A stretch of DNA of 64,000 nucleotides from Euborellia annulipes (Eukaryota; Arthropoda; Insecta; Dermaptera; Anisolabididae): positions 1-64,000 of the forward strand of contig JAKCPI010005475.1 of the NCBI GenBank assembly GCA_023213315.1, given 5' to 3'. The stretch's first letter is position 1. Each line of letters starts with the position of its first letter. Under the pieces are notes generated by a model. It had not been told where the DNA came from and ran no database searches. It saw only the letters and a program-made list of their open reading frames with translations. The position numbers and the translations under genes were made by a program. This document shows positions 43,701-54,242 of the stretch, one piece after another.

Positions 43701-44831
43701 TTATTTTTTTTTATTCCCTCCATTAGCCAGAGGCATGGAATTTGTTATACAATAAACTCAAAGTGTTATAGAGGAAAGAAATAAATAAAATAACCATTTG
43801 TCTGCTCAATTATTTATAATCAATGTTTACCTTTCAAAGGCTAAATGCTATCTATCTTTTAATTGTAATTTTTACTAAACTATTGAGAGATATATTTCTT
43901 CCCACAATCCCAGTAATAAATATTTATTTATTAAATTAATAATTATAGAATTCTACATATATTTGGAAAATAAAACAATAGGAAAAACATATTAATAAAA
44001 TCAAGGATTCTTACCCACATTTATTTTTAATTCCTCTTTTGTTATAAGAGAACATTTTTTTAATTTATTTTATTTTACTAAAATTAATTATTCAATATTT
44101 AAAGGCCCTGAAGTTGGATGGTGTTTAGAAAGATCAATGATTTATAAATAATTTGGAAGACAAATAATTATTTTATTTAATTCCTTTTTTAAATATAAAA
44201 TTTAGCACGAAATATTTTTTTAGAATGGAAGATGCTGGTCTGTTGGTGGTGAATGGTGTCCTGTTCTTTTTTCCCTTCTTCAATTCATCCCTTGGTCCTT
44301 CGACTCTTGACACAATGCAATTCGATTCCGCTCGTTTTAAAAAAGGAATCGCTTTAAGTTTCTACGTAGCTCTCAAGTCGGGTAAAAATCAAATTGCATT
44401 CTAGATTTTCTTTGTCACTTAAGTTTTTATAATAATAAAAAAAAAAAGATAAATAAAAAATATCACTAAATAAATATGCTGGATTATTTAAAGTTATGAA
44501 CGAACTAGTTTGCCCAATTATTTTTTAATGGGGATGCTTTATAAACCATGATAGAGTGAGTAGTTTATTATTAAATTGAATGTTGCTTGAGGCTATATCC
44601 ATCCCCCTCCCCCTTCTGAAGTTCAATAGTGTTTAGCCTTGTTTAACAACGGTCGTAGTCATTGTTACTCTTGCCAGCCTTAACGTTTTTTAAATTTTAT
44701 TGTATGGCGACCCCGAACTGCGGAACTAGGCAAGAATCAAGAATCGATCTATTATAATAGAAATACATTTAATGAACTTTAACTAAATAAAAAAATTGTT
44801 GTTTTAATTTGTTAAGATTAATGTAAACTAG
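40726..44831. other. Long AT-rich region, small repeat traces only
   Basis: HP 5'-palindrome trace at 41795-41835. GAA-element tail at 42060-42118 (GCCGACCCCTCACCGCGGG...GAAGAAAG) and another at 44704-44745. A tRNA-like 5' half on the minus strand at 42495-42541 lacks a B box. (AT)n near 43242-43262. A unique patch at 44220-44400. No gene recognised. Confidence 0.45.
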
Positions 44832-45004
44832 GTAGAGCCCTGTTTGAAAAGGATGGAATTTTTCAATCAATGCTCAAATAGACTGTTCTTTAGCCAGTCA
44901 GTATATCGTTTAAGCAAGTTTGCGAGATATGTTTGTGATTGGGCAAAATTGCACACCTTGGAATCGAACCAGGAACTCCACGCGGATCGACTGCCCTTAT
45001 CCTA
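44832..45004 (-). repeat. SINE-3 copy 1 (tRNA-derived)
   Basis: Minus strand head: GCCGGC, CCTAGGATAAGGGCAGTC (A-box region), B box CTGGTTCGATTCC, then TGCAATTTTGCCCAATCAC. The body runs to GGGCTCTACCTAG. Closely matched by the copy at 46350-46556. Confidence 0.75.
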
Positions 45005-45125
45005 GGGGCCGGCGCTAGTCCACCCGCCGCGAAAGCGTGGATGTCCTGGTTCGACTCCAGGGGGTGCAATTTTGCCCAATCACAAACATATCTTAAAAGA
45101 TTAATGTCAGCTAAACTAAGACTCA
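45005..45125 (+). repeat. SINE-3 partial copy, head to head with copy 1
   Basis: Plus strand: GCGAAAGCGTGGATGTCCTG, B box TGGTTCGACTCC, GGGGGTGCAATTTTGCCC, CAATCACAAACATATCTT. With 44832-45004 it makes a palindrome whose outer arms TTTGTGATTGGGCAAAATTG match exactly. Confidence 0.72.
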
Positions 45126-45636
45126 AATTAAGTTTTAATTATCAAAATAATTAGTGGTAGTGGTTTCAACAACTGATAAAATGAAAACAATAGATAGCTT
45201 AGCTGGATTAGTTTCTTTTTATTTCCTTGATAGAATCGTTTGCCTAAGAGACAAATAAATGGTCTCGGGAAAGATTAGTCGAGGGGGAGAGAGACAGGAG
45301 GAATAAGAGAAACAGGTCAGTCCTCGGAGATGAGCTCAGGGATTTCCCTCCCAGTAGCAGAGTTCCAATTCCAGGCAGACAAATAACAACATTCCGACTA
45401 GAGAAGGACGATCTCTCTCACTATTCAAAAGATATCGATTACACCATGTGCACATTACAAAGAAATCTATTACTAAATTCTTAATTATTGAATTTATCTT
45501 AGAGGATTGTACCTATGTGAGCATCCCTAGCCTACATTAAAAAAATAAATTAGAATAGAATCCATCTTGCAATTATATAACAAAAGAAAATTGTTGTGAT
45601 ATGCCAGCTAATCAAAGGAACGTTAAGAAGTAATTC
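45126..45636. other. Intergenic, mixed composition
   Basis: Region 45240-45450 is GC-richer, purine-rich and unique (GGGGGAGAGAGACAGGAGG). No gene recognised. Confidence 0.45.
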
Positions 45637-45743
45637 AGCAATAGGGTTATCGTCAAAGTCTTAAATGACAAGATGCCGAAAAGACTGTGTGAATGTGTGT
45701 GTGAGTGTGAATAAGAAAAAAGTGTGAGTGTTTAAAGAAGAAG
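45637..45743 (+). repeat. SINE-1 3' fragment
   Basis: Starts at GGTTATCGTCAAAGTCTTAA, core GATGCCGAAAAGACTGTG, GTGTGTGAGTG, and ends in TTTAAAGAAGAAG. Confidence 0.8.
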
Positions 45744-45782
45744 TTAAACTCTGTTGAGAGAGGAAAATTAAAAAAAAAAAAA

Positions 45783-45930
45783 AATCCAAGCACCTCAGAT
45801 AGATGACCCCGAGGAATCAGCGTGTGGAACGTCCCCGGTAGCCAACGGTATATTAAAAATAAAAATATATATAATAGCCTACGATCAAAAAATTCCTAAA
45901 TGGCCTCAGTAGCCGAAATAAAAAAAGAAA
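45783..45930 (+). repeat. SINE-5S copy 2, 5'-truncated
   Basis: GATGACCCCGAGGAATCAGC, GTGTGGAACGTCCCCGGTAG, CCAACGGTATA, then core AAATGGCCTCAGTAGCCG and an A-rich tail. Aligns with 11290-11386 plus 14258-14275. Confidence 0.65.
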
Positions 45931-45984
45931 AATTTTCTTCGAATGTTGTAGACTCTTTAATCTCCTAAACTCATTAATAATCCC

Positions 45985-46140
45985 AGGGACTTTGCAACCA
46001 GGAGGTTGAATAAAAAAAAAAATTTATTTAATTTATATTTGCCAACGTTTCGAACGCCAATCACAACCTTCATCAGGCTCCTGGCTGCAAAGTCCCTGCC
46101 TAAATCTCCTCAGCTATAAAACATCAATTCATTAATAATT
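45985..46140. mobile_element. PLE-like inverted repeat with hammerhead motif (-)
   Basis: Arms GGGACTTTGCAACCAGGAGG and CTCCTGGCTGCAAAGTCCC. On the minus strand 46041-46080: CTGATGA, stem II around GGTTGTGATTGGCGTTC, GAAACGTTGGC (GUU at the cleavage triplet). Stem I is lost because the upstream side is joined to the arm. Confidence 0.6.
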
Positions 46141-46349
46141 TTTTCAAAGAAAAATGTTTAATTCCCTCAGGGTCAGAGCTTACATGAACTAGTTGCTCTG
46201 AGGGGTAACTTTCATAGAAATAGTACTGAGGTGGGTTCCCGTTTTCTTTCTCAAGAGAACAATTGGAGAGTTTTTGCCAAGTGGATTTGAACTCAGGAAG
46301 ATCTTGTATGTGTAAATGAATAAGATTAACATTAAAATTTAATATTAAT

Positions 46350-46556
46350 TAGTTAGAGCCTTGTTTGAAAAGGGTGGAATTTTTTCAACCAAAGCTCAAA
46401 TAGACTGTTCATTAGCCAGTCAATATATCGTTTAAGATAGCAAATTTACGAGATATGTTTGTGCTTAAGATTGGGCAAAATTGCATCCCCTGGAGTCGAA
46501 CCATGACCTCTACGCTTTCGCGGAGGGTGGACTACCCTTATCCTAGGGTGCCGGCC
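46350..46556 (-). repeat. SINE-3 copy 2 (tRNA-derived)
   Basis: Minus strand: GGGCCGGCACCCTAGGATAA head, B box ATGGTTCGACTCC, GATGCAATTTTGCCC. The body matches 44832-45004 down to AAGGCTCTAACTAA. About 207 bp. Confidence 0.78.
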
Positions 46557-46640
46557 CAATAAATTAAAATTTAAGCTTTCAAAAGAAATTAGAACAATCG
46601 GCTCTCATTGAAACAATTTGTAAATGAAAATTAAATATAC

Positions 46641-46823
46641 AAATAATTATCAATTTCAAAATATTTATTAATTATAAATTAACAATACGTATTTCGAAAT
46701 TAATGTGTCATTTTCAAAAGTGATTTATTGATTAATTGATAAATCACTTCTGAAGATGACACCCAAGTATTAATTTATAATTAATAAATATCTTGAAATA
46801 AATAACCAAGTGTGTTATTTGTA
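46641..46823. mobile_element. PLE-like palindrome
   Basis: Arms ATTTCAAAATATTTATTAAT...AAAAGTGATTTAT and inverted ATAAATCACTTCTGAAGATG...ATTAATAAATATCTTGAAAT. CTGAAGATGACAC resembles the degraded hammerhead repeats; no complete core. Confidence 0.45.
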
Positions 46824-48129
46824 TATTTAATTTTAAGATCAACTTTATAAAAAAAAAATTGAGGAAAAACGAAAAGAAAATAATGTGGTAGTTAGAGTGT
46901 TGAGAAAAGGTTAGGTGGGGCATTTACCAGGCTGTATGTGAAATCAGGATTGCACTCGGTCTCCATCCCTCGGGCAGCCCGTCAGTTTTTCCCGGGGATT
47001 AGAGCCGGGATCGATGTCGGGTCAGCTCTTGGGCCTTTAGGCCCTTCGGCCACCTCCACCTCTTCTTCTTCCTTTACTTCTGCTAACAAGACGTCAGCCA
47101 GAGGGCTAAGTCTCATTAGGATCGGCGACAAACTGCCCAAATACATATTCATGGATGGATTAATATTTATTGCCCTTTTGCTGATGCTTTATGTCTTCAT
47201 TTAGAAATTTATTAAATATATATATATATATATCAGTCTGTTAGATTATAATTTATATTGCCCTTGACCTTTAAATAACAATTTTTTAAAATATTTATAA
47301 AGTGCAAACATTTAATGGATCTGACTAAATTTTTCATTTGAGATTCCCTTATTCTGAATTAATTTCCAACTAATTCAAAAGGGAATAGATAATGGTAGGG
47401 ATTTCGCTAGAGGTTATCAGACATGTTCACTGATGACAACGATAACAGACAGGACGTGACCCCGCGATTGGCAATTCCACAAGGGCCTGAGCTTGTTTTC
47501 ATAATCGCCACCGCAGGCGTCTTTTTTAATAAGTGTTCCCAGGAGGTTCGAAAGAAAACGAAGATATCGGATCTATAGTATAGACAGAATTTTTTTTTTG
47601 TTATAAAGTCTTCTCCTTAGATGCAGCTGATGTTTTTTCATTCTTTGATAAAATTAAATATTCCCTTTAAGGATGCTATTGATTATTTCATTTTTACTTT
47701 TTTTTTTCTTCTCAAGCTGTCGTTTTGATTAAAAAAAAAAAAAAGAAATGCTCGTTTGAATTTATTTCCAGTTATTATTATTATTTATGAATGAAGGAAA
47801 GGAAAAAAATCTGAAGGAAATTTAATAAGAAACGTTGATGTAAGCCTGTGCAAAAATAAAAACCATATTAATGACTTTCTTTCTTGACTGCACTTTTTTT
47901 TAATATTTTTTAATAATAATTTGAATTTTTTTTTTTTTTAGATCATTTGAAATTGACTATTCTTTGTTTTGAGAAAAATTATCATATATGTTCTTAATAA
48001 GGACTTTGCTCAAGTTAAAAAGATATTTTGATTGGGATAAACTAACGTCAATAGCCTATTTTAGGTTATTTTAGGTATGAAAAATCAACTGGAAAATATT
48101 AATTTTATTTTTTTTTATTTAAGAACCGC
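46824..48129. other. Intergenic with two GC-richer unique islands
   Basis: Islands 46915-47135 and 47395-47540 have balanced composition in an AT-rich setting. The first has an 88-codon open frame with no recognisable homology. (TA)n at 47216-47232. They could be regulatory or conserved non-coding sequence. Confidence 0.4.
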
Positions 48130-48135
48130 ATTTGG

Positions 48136-48383
48136 CCTCGGGGCACCAAGTTGGGGTTAGCGTGCTAGCCTCATATACCAAAAGTCGCTGGTTCGGACCC
48201 AGGCAGTCTAATGATTTTATTTAAGCCATTTGGATACCAAATGGCTTAAATAAAAATGCCTGGACTCCAAATATGTATATTAATCAATAACAGCTATCGT
48301 ATAGCCTGAGCTGCCGAAAAAACTGTGTGAATGTGTGTGTGAGTGTGAATGAGAAAAAGTGTGAGTGTTTAAAAAAAAAAGAA
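48136..48383 (+). repeat. SINE-1 copy, complete
   Basis: Head with GGGGTTAGCGTGCTAGCCTC and B box GGTTCGGACCC, CAGGCAGTCTAATG, exact CATTTGGATACCAAATGG palindrome, core GCCTGAGCTGCCG and A tail. Flanks AAGAACCGCATTT and AAGAAAGGCAGTT are similar and may be a decayed TSD. Confidence 0.85.
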
Positions 48384-48639
48384 AGGCAGTTAAGGCCATG
48401 ACGCCACTAACTAAGAGATATGAAGAGACCACTCAAGTAAATTCAAGCATGAGCGATGCTGATTTATTTTATATTTAAAATGTAAAAATGCAAACCTTTT
48501 TTGCTATTTTTAAAACATTAAATTTCCAGAGAAAAAACTCTTTCTAACAGTTAAATTGATTAGGAATTACTATATACTAAATACTATAAATTGTATAACT
48601 TACAATGTTAATTAAATATAATACTGTCAACCTTGTATT

Positions 48640-48775
48640 CTAACAATTAATCGTCTTGAGGAAGGTCGTGACTTGCGACCGAACCGCGATTAATAATTAA
48701 ATAAGTTTTTTATTTAATTTCCTTGGATGCAAAGTCTCCTATACCCAATTCAAAGTCTACAGCCACTTCTCATCA
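48640..48775 (+). repeat. PLE-like end, degenerate
   Basis: CTTGAGGAAGGTCGTGACTTGC, GCGACCGAACCGCG, TTATTTAATTTCCTTGG and GCAAAGTC follow the order of 37422-37540. The hammerhead core is mutated. Confidence 0.5.
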
Positions 48776-49754
48776 CTAAATACTATAGTATAATATATTA
48801 AAAACATTTCACTTAATAGAATACAATACGAATATTGTTACTTGCGGGGTTGATTCAAATAAATTTGTATTCCAGAATTGGAGTTTATTTATTTGAAAAA
48901 CAGCCTATAAATATTTAAATGCATAATACATGAAAATACTGTTCACTTTATACAAGCGACTTTTTTCTTTAAATGCGCCTTAAGATATGCAACCAGAATA
49001 AGTTCTGTTCGTGGCTTTAATAAAAATAAAAAATCGCTCAACTCTATAAAAACCTAGTTATGCGATAAAATAGTAAGGAAAAAAAAAACAGATTTTATCT
49101 GCTTTCATTTCACTATGATTAATTCATTGGTCCGTAGATAGGATCCATCTGAATTTCTGACAGAGTTGCTTTAACACAGTCAAACCTCAACCCATTCATT
49201 CTTTATGTCCTACCCCAAACTCTTCTCCTGAATAATCATTTGCAATTTGGTAGCTAAATCTACATCTATTTCCATCCAGCCCTTTCTACTAAAATAATAA
49301 ATAAATTATCTTATTTGTATCATCGATATAAAGAATATTTAAATCACGAGAAAAAATTTTCTAGAGGATTTTGATAAAAACATAAGATATAGGCCTATAT
49401 TAAATAATAAAAATTACAACAAAATAAATCAATATGAAATATTTACTTGGATGATCGATCTGACGATCGTCCGAGATTTTTTTAGGGATAGGGAGGTGAA
49501 AATTTTTCACTCTCAAAATAAGAACCGAGAAGGAATCTTTGAGGTTTGGTATGTGACACAGTGCACGATATAAAAGAAGTAATTAATCTCGGAATGACTT
49601 TTTTAAAGGTCATCAAGGTTTTTAATGTCTTAATTTATGGCTTTAATATCAAAATAAAGAAATAAAAATACAATTAACTTTTGAAGTCAATGTAAAATTA
49701 AATATAAACTTTTGGATTTATAGAAAAAATTCTGTCTCATTTCTAATTAATTTT
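48776..49754. other. AT-rich intergenic sequence
   Basis: No repeat or gene recognised apart from scattered A/T runs. Confidence 0.5.
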
Positions 49755-49764
49755 TTTTTTAATA

Positions 49765-50148
49765 CTTTATCTTACCTATATATGTAATATATAGAGAGAA
49801 AGCAAAATATTGCGATCATGTCAATGTCGAGATTTTGATAGTTATACACGTTTTGAGGTCCCCTGAGTCCAAAAAAGTGGACACCGTAACAAAGTCTGTC
49901 TGTGAACAAAATATTATCAAGAATGAAAAGAACTAGAAGTATTAAATTTTATATTTAAGTTAGGCACCTCCCTGAGGCGTGAAAATAAAATTTTAATCAA
50001 AAGGGGCCAAAAAGTACTAGTACTTTACTGATGTATTTTTTTCAGTTTTTTTTTTTTTTTTTTTTCGATTTTCTCAAAACGATTTTGAATAAAATTCAAA
50101 AATCAATTATTTTTTTAAATGCTCTTTAAAATGTGTATACTCATTTTT
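49765..50148 (+). mobile_element. HP element, 3'-truncated
   Basis: 5' palindrome (TATCTTACCTATATATG...AGAGAGAAAGC), GTCGAGATTTTGATAG, GTTAGGCACCTCC, GTACTAGTACTTTACTGATG, ATCAATTATTTTTTTAAATG. The hairpin end is missing. Confidence 0.78.
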
Positions 50149-50755
50149 TAAGAAGCTATTCTAAAGAAAATAAATGGAAGAAAACCGACAAAAAAGTGGC
50201 TAAAAAAAAAAGTTGAGAAAATTAGTAAAACTTTTTAAGATTTTTTTTTTTTTTTTTATATTTTCAAAATAATTCAAATAGATCTACTTTGCTAAAATAT
50301 ACACATAATCGCGAGTGGAATACTTAAAATAGCCAAGAAGACGGATGGAGGTGGATAATTCTGTTCGCAAAAGCGCAAATTGCTCGCCAGAGCTTTTAAG
50401 AAGAGCGAGGGTTGCAAAACCTTCCCACTCCCTTTTGGCTTTGCGATTTATGTGTCGTCCATTCTTCGGGTTTATGGAATTGGGGTGAATGCCGATGTAT
50501 AAAACCTCTTCCCTACTAGGAATTATTCCCAACAATGCTCTGCCTGCAGCAGCATAGAATAATAATTAATCAACATGGTATGTGGAAAAAATTCTTCATA
50601 ATTGGTATTTCATATTCCAGGCATTTATTTAAGTGAAAATCAGAAAAAATGGAGTACATTTTTTGCATTTCTGATGTTTTTGAATGAGATTTTACAAATT
50701 TCCATATTTAATTCTATTAATTATTAAAAAATTCAAATAAGTCTTAAAAAAAAAG
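50149..50755. other. Intergenic with a GC-richer island
   Basis: Island 50300-50540 is unique and balanced in composition. An 83-codon minus-strand frame there (50284-50535) has no homology I recognise. Confidence 0.4.
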
Positions 50756-50935
50756 CCCCTTGACCTATGACTCATTAGCTTCTAGTGCCAGAGGTCAAGG
50801 GTTCGCATCCCGTCTCAGACGAAAATTTCAATTGAATTGGATACCAATCAATTAAAATAAATAGGAACGGGATCTAAATAGCCTCAGATGCCGCAAAAGA
50901 CATTAAACAAATTTAAAAAGTCTTACAAAAATTGA
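50756..50935 (+). repeat. SINE-2 copy, near complete
   Basis: Head TTGACCTATGACTCATTAGC, B box GGGTTCGCATCCCG, AATTGGATACCAATCAATT, GGAACGGGATCTAAATAGCC, core GATGCCGCAAAAGAC, A-rich end. Uninterrupted reference for this family. Confidence 0.82.
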
Positions 50936-50976
50936 ATGAATAAGAATGAATAATTAATTTATTCAAGTTTGGGACA

Positions 50977-51222
50977 GCCCTCGGGGCGTGGGGTAGGGGG
51001 TGGGGTTCCCTCCCCCTATCCCCCCCCGGGGGGGGGTCGGCCCCCCGCCGGCTGGTTTTTTTTTTTTAGATTATTGGATCAAAAGTTATATAAAAGAGAC
51101 CCCACCCCCTATATATATAAATTAATTAATCAAGGATTGTTTTTGATTTAATGGGTGGGGGGGGGGGGGGGAGGGGGGGGTGGGTGTGGGGGGGGGGGGG
51201 GGTGGGGGAGAGAGGGAGAGTG

Positions 51223-51251
<29 letters not shown>
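50977..51251 (+). mobile_element. G-rich SINE-1 relative with 12-bp TSD
   Basis: TSD AAGTTTGGGACA at 50965-50976 and 51252-51263. Begins GCCCTCGGGGCGTGGGGTAG, like the SINE-1 head. It has G9-type tracts, a TATAAATTAATTAATC middle and a tail of more than 25 A. Its 3' half resembles the insert at 18386-18600. Open frames here are poly-G/poly-K artefacts. Confidence 0.85.
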
Positions 51252-51254
<3 letters not shown>

Positions 51255-51281
51255 TTTGGGACACGGATATTTTTCTTGGAT

Positions 51282-51471
51282 TGCCCACGGGCTTGGTGTA
51301 GGAACACATTTGGACACCAAATGGCTTAAATAAGAATGTCTAGACCCCAAACATTTATATTAATCAATAACGGATATCGTCAAAGTCTTATATGGCCTGA
51401 GTTGCCGAAAAGACTGTGTGAATGTGTGTGTGAGTGTGAGTGAGAAAAAAGTGTGAGTTTAAAAAAAAAAT
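51282..51471 (+). repeat. SINE-1 copy, head deleted
   Basis: GCCCACGGGCTTGGTGTAGG then a jump to CATTTGGACACCAAATGG, core GGCCTGAGTTGCCG, GTGTGTGAGTG and A tail. Most of the tRNA-like head is missing. Confidence 0.82.
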
Positions 51472-52705
51472 ATTTCCTGTATTGCCCATAAAGACAATAG
51501 TCTTTATGTAAGACTTTTAAAACCTTTCGGTTATCGTGTAACTAATTATTAAAAAATTGAAATTTAACATGTAGCCTATAGGGAATGTAGACGAAACGCA
51601 CACATAGAATTATATAGTCACTCCTGACAAGATAAAGAAATAAAAACCTCTATTTTTATCAATTAACTTCCGTAGAATACGTTAAAAATAAAATCAAAAT
51701 TTTCTGACTAAGGCTTTTAAAAATATTTTAACAAGACAAAAAATTTACAAAAATGCCAGTCCACCATATTTAAAAATAAAGAAGTCACGTGAACATCGCA
51801 TAAAATAAAACACGTTTCACGCTTTCACTTACATTTTTTTTCCCCCAATTTACGATATTTTTTCTCGCAAATCGCCCATTGTGTCTAAACTGATTTGCAT
51901 TATTGATTGTAATATTATAGTAAATAAAATACAAGATCAACATAATCAGCTATTAAATGCAAATGTTGCCAGATCTATATTATGTAAAGAAATACTTAAG
52001 TCAAAAGTCATTTATTTATTATTTTTGGTAATTAAATTATTAACTTAATACAATTATAAATTATGATAGGTCACGACTAAATTACAATAATGAATTTATG
52101 CATTCAAATTTGTAATTTTATTCTAAAAAAAAATTTAGATTCTATTATGACTTACGAGGTACAATCTTAATTTGGTCACATTTAGTATTTAATTTAAAAA
52201 TGAATACTTCTTTAAGATATCTTTATGGAATTTATTTGTTTTCTCCCCTAAAAATGTAATCTTTAAATTATAGAAACATATTTCACTTAAAAAAATATTT
52301 TCCATCCCAAAGAGGAAACATTAAATTGTGACCAGCTGTCAATATTATAATAAATAGACATTAGAATTATGGTATTAATAAAGTTTTTAAGGGAAAAATA
52401 ATGGTTTCATTTAATAAGAAATTTATGATTTTCGATAGGATTAGAGTGGCGACCAAAAAATTCAATAAATTTAGAAAGTTATATAAATAAATTGTTTCCT
52501 CTATCTTCTAATGGACCGATAAAAATAATGATCAAATAGTTTACTCTTTGTGGAGAAAAGATTCTGAAATAAACGATTTAAAAGGAAAAATATATAATGG
52601 TTTATATTAGGGTCCGACCGAAACAAGATTTTCGCCAAACCAAAATTTCCCCCTCCCCTTTTTTTCGGCGAAACCTAACCAAAAAAAAATTTTTTTTTTT
52701 TTTAA

Positions 52706-52746
<41 letters not shown>

Positions 52747-52759
52747 CCCTTTTTTTAAT

Positions 52760-52813
<54 letters not shown>

Positions 52814-53779
52814 TTTATATCATTAATAAATATCATTATATTTTGTTTATTTATAAGTATGATAGATAGACCGCTGATTTTTGAATTTACATTTCGTTCA
52901 TGACCTATTTTAATTATTTTGTTCTTATTATGAAACTTACTTCAAGAGGTTTTTTCAAATTTCTCTAAAAAAATATTAACATTAGCCACCATTATTGTTT
53001 AAAAATTTTTTTAAGATTTCCATTTAGATTAGCTTTTGTTTGAAAAAATAAGAGATTTCTATTAGCCAGAGGTTTCTTATAAATAAAAGTCCAAAAGCCC
53101 TGGGTAAGAGAGTCTATACAATGTACTGAATTAAAATTTATATAAAAATTTGACTCTAAACAAACAAGGAGAGATTGAAAAATTAAAAAAAAAAATAAAA
53201 CTTCAGAGACGCATGAATTTAAATAAATAATTTTATAATAGCATGTTCCAATTAAGCAATAAATATAAATTTAATTTTAATTATAGAGTTTATGTAGAGT
53301 AATTACAATACAATTAATTAAATAATCATTGATTGTTAATTAAACAATTCAATTTTCATTTAAAATATTCTCAATATTATTCCAATTGAATTTCAGAAGA
53401 AATTAGAATGACACTAATATTAATTAAAGTAAATTTGTATAATTATAATATTTAAAACCTCTACCATAATATAAATATATTTCGATTATTAAAATAAATA
53501 ATTGGTAGGCCTATGTAATTTTAATTTGTTTAACTAAAATCGGTGATTTATTTTTTAAATTTAAAATTTAATATAACATTGATAATTTGTTACGTAAAAA
53601 TATCAAAATTGGGGATAGAAATGTTAAATGTTCTCTTAAAAAACAATGACGAAAGGTAACTTCCTCGATTAGATGAACATTTAATTAGTCTGAGAAATTT
53701 TCAAATGCAATCGATAGACTATAAATTATTATTCTAAATAGCAAATAGAACAATTGTATTTAGGCATGGTTTCAAACAC
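51472..53779. other. AT-rich region with giant poly-T tract
   Basis: Apart from the T tract at 52689-52812 no structure is evident. GGGTCCGACCGAAAC at 52609 with TTTCGGCGAAACC at 52662 may be one end of a hAT-like element whose other end I cannot find. No gene. Confidence 0.5.
52689..52812. repeat. Poly-T tract of about 125 bp
   Basis: Almost uninterrupted T, broken only by short AAATA, CCC, AATTA and G groups. The longest homopolymer region of the window. Its length is likely polymorphic or imprecisely sequenced. Confidence 0.9.
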
Positions 53780-53787
53780 GTTACTAT

Positions 53788-54234
53788 TAGGGCTGCGAAA
53801 AATAATCGATTAATCGATTATTCACCGATTATTTTCTTAAAAAATATTCGATAAAAAAAAAAAAAATTTGGGGGAAAAAATTATTTTTGGGAAAAATGCG
53901 TTTGAAAAGATCGGATGCGACTAGCTCGTAACAAAAAAAAAAAAAGGCCAAAGGATTTTCACGGGAGGGGAAAAAATTTTCCCCAGAATGAAAAAGATTT
54001 CACAAAAACAATACTTTCTCTCTCTATATATTTCATATATAGGGTAAGAGAAAGTAAAAACTTTGTAGAGAAAAAAAGCTATAGACCCTAATCGATATTT
54101 TTTCCACAATCGAAATAATCTATTATTTTTTCCTCAATCGAAATAATCGATTATTTTCCCCCATAATCGATTATTTTTCCCCATATTCGATTTTTTTTCG
54201 ATAATCGATTTTTTTTCATAATCGAACACCCCTA
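53788..54234 (+). mobile_element. hAT-like MITE rich in ATCGAT
   Basis: Ends TAGGGCTGCGAAAAATAATC and TAGGGGTGTTCGATTATG (inverted). Flanks GTTACTAT (53780-53787) and GTAACTAT (54235-54242), one mismatch. AATCGATTA words repeat near both ends, possible transposase sites. An HP 5'-palindrome piece (54008-54058) lies inside. Confidence 0.85.
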
Positions 54235-54242
54235 GTAACTAT

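Noticed and set aside
44939..45060. tRNA gene pair on opposite strands
   Set aside because: Both are heads of SINE-3; a third copy at 46470-46556 has the same body and no proper cloverleaf.
50969..51350. Several overlapping open frames on both strands
   Set aside because: Made of poly-G, poly-P, poly-F and poly-K; they are readings of the G-rich SINE and its A tail.
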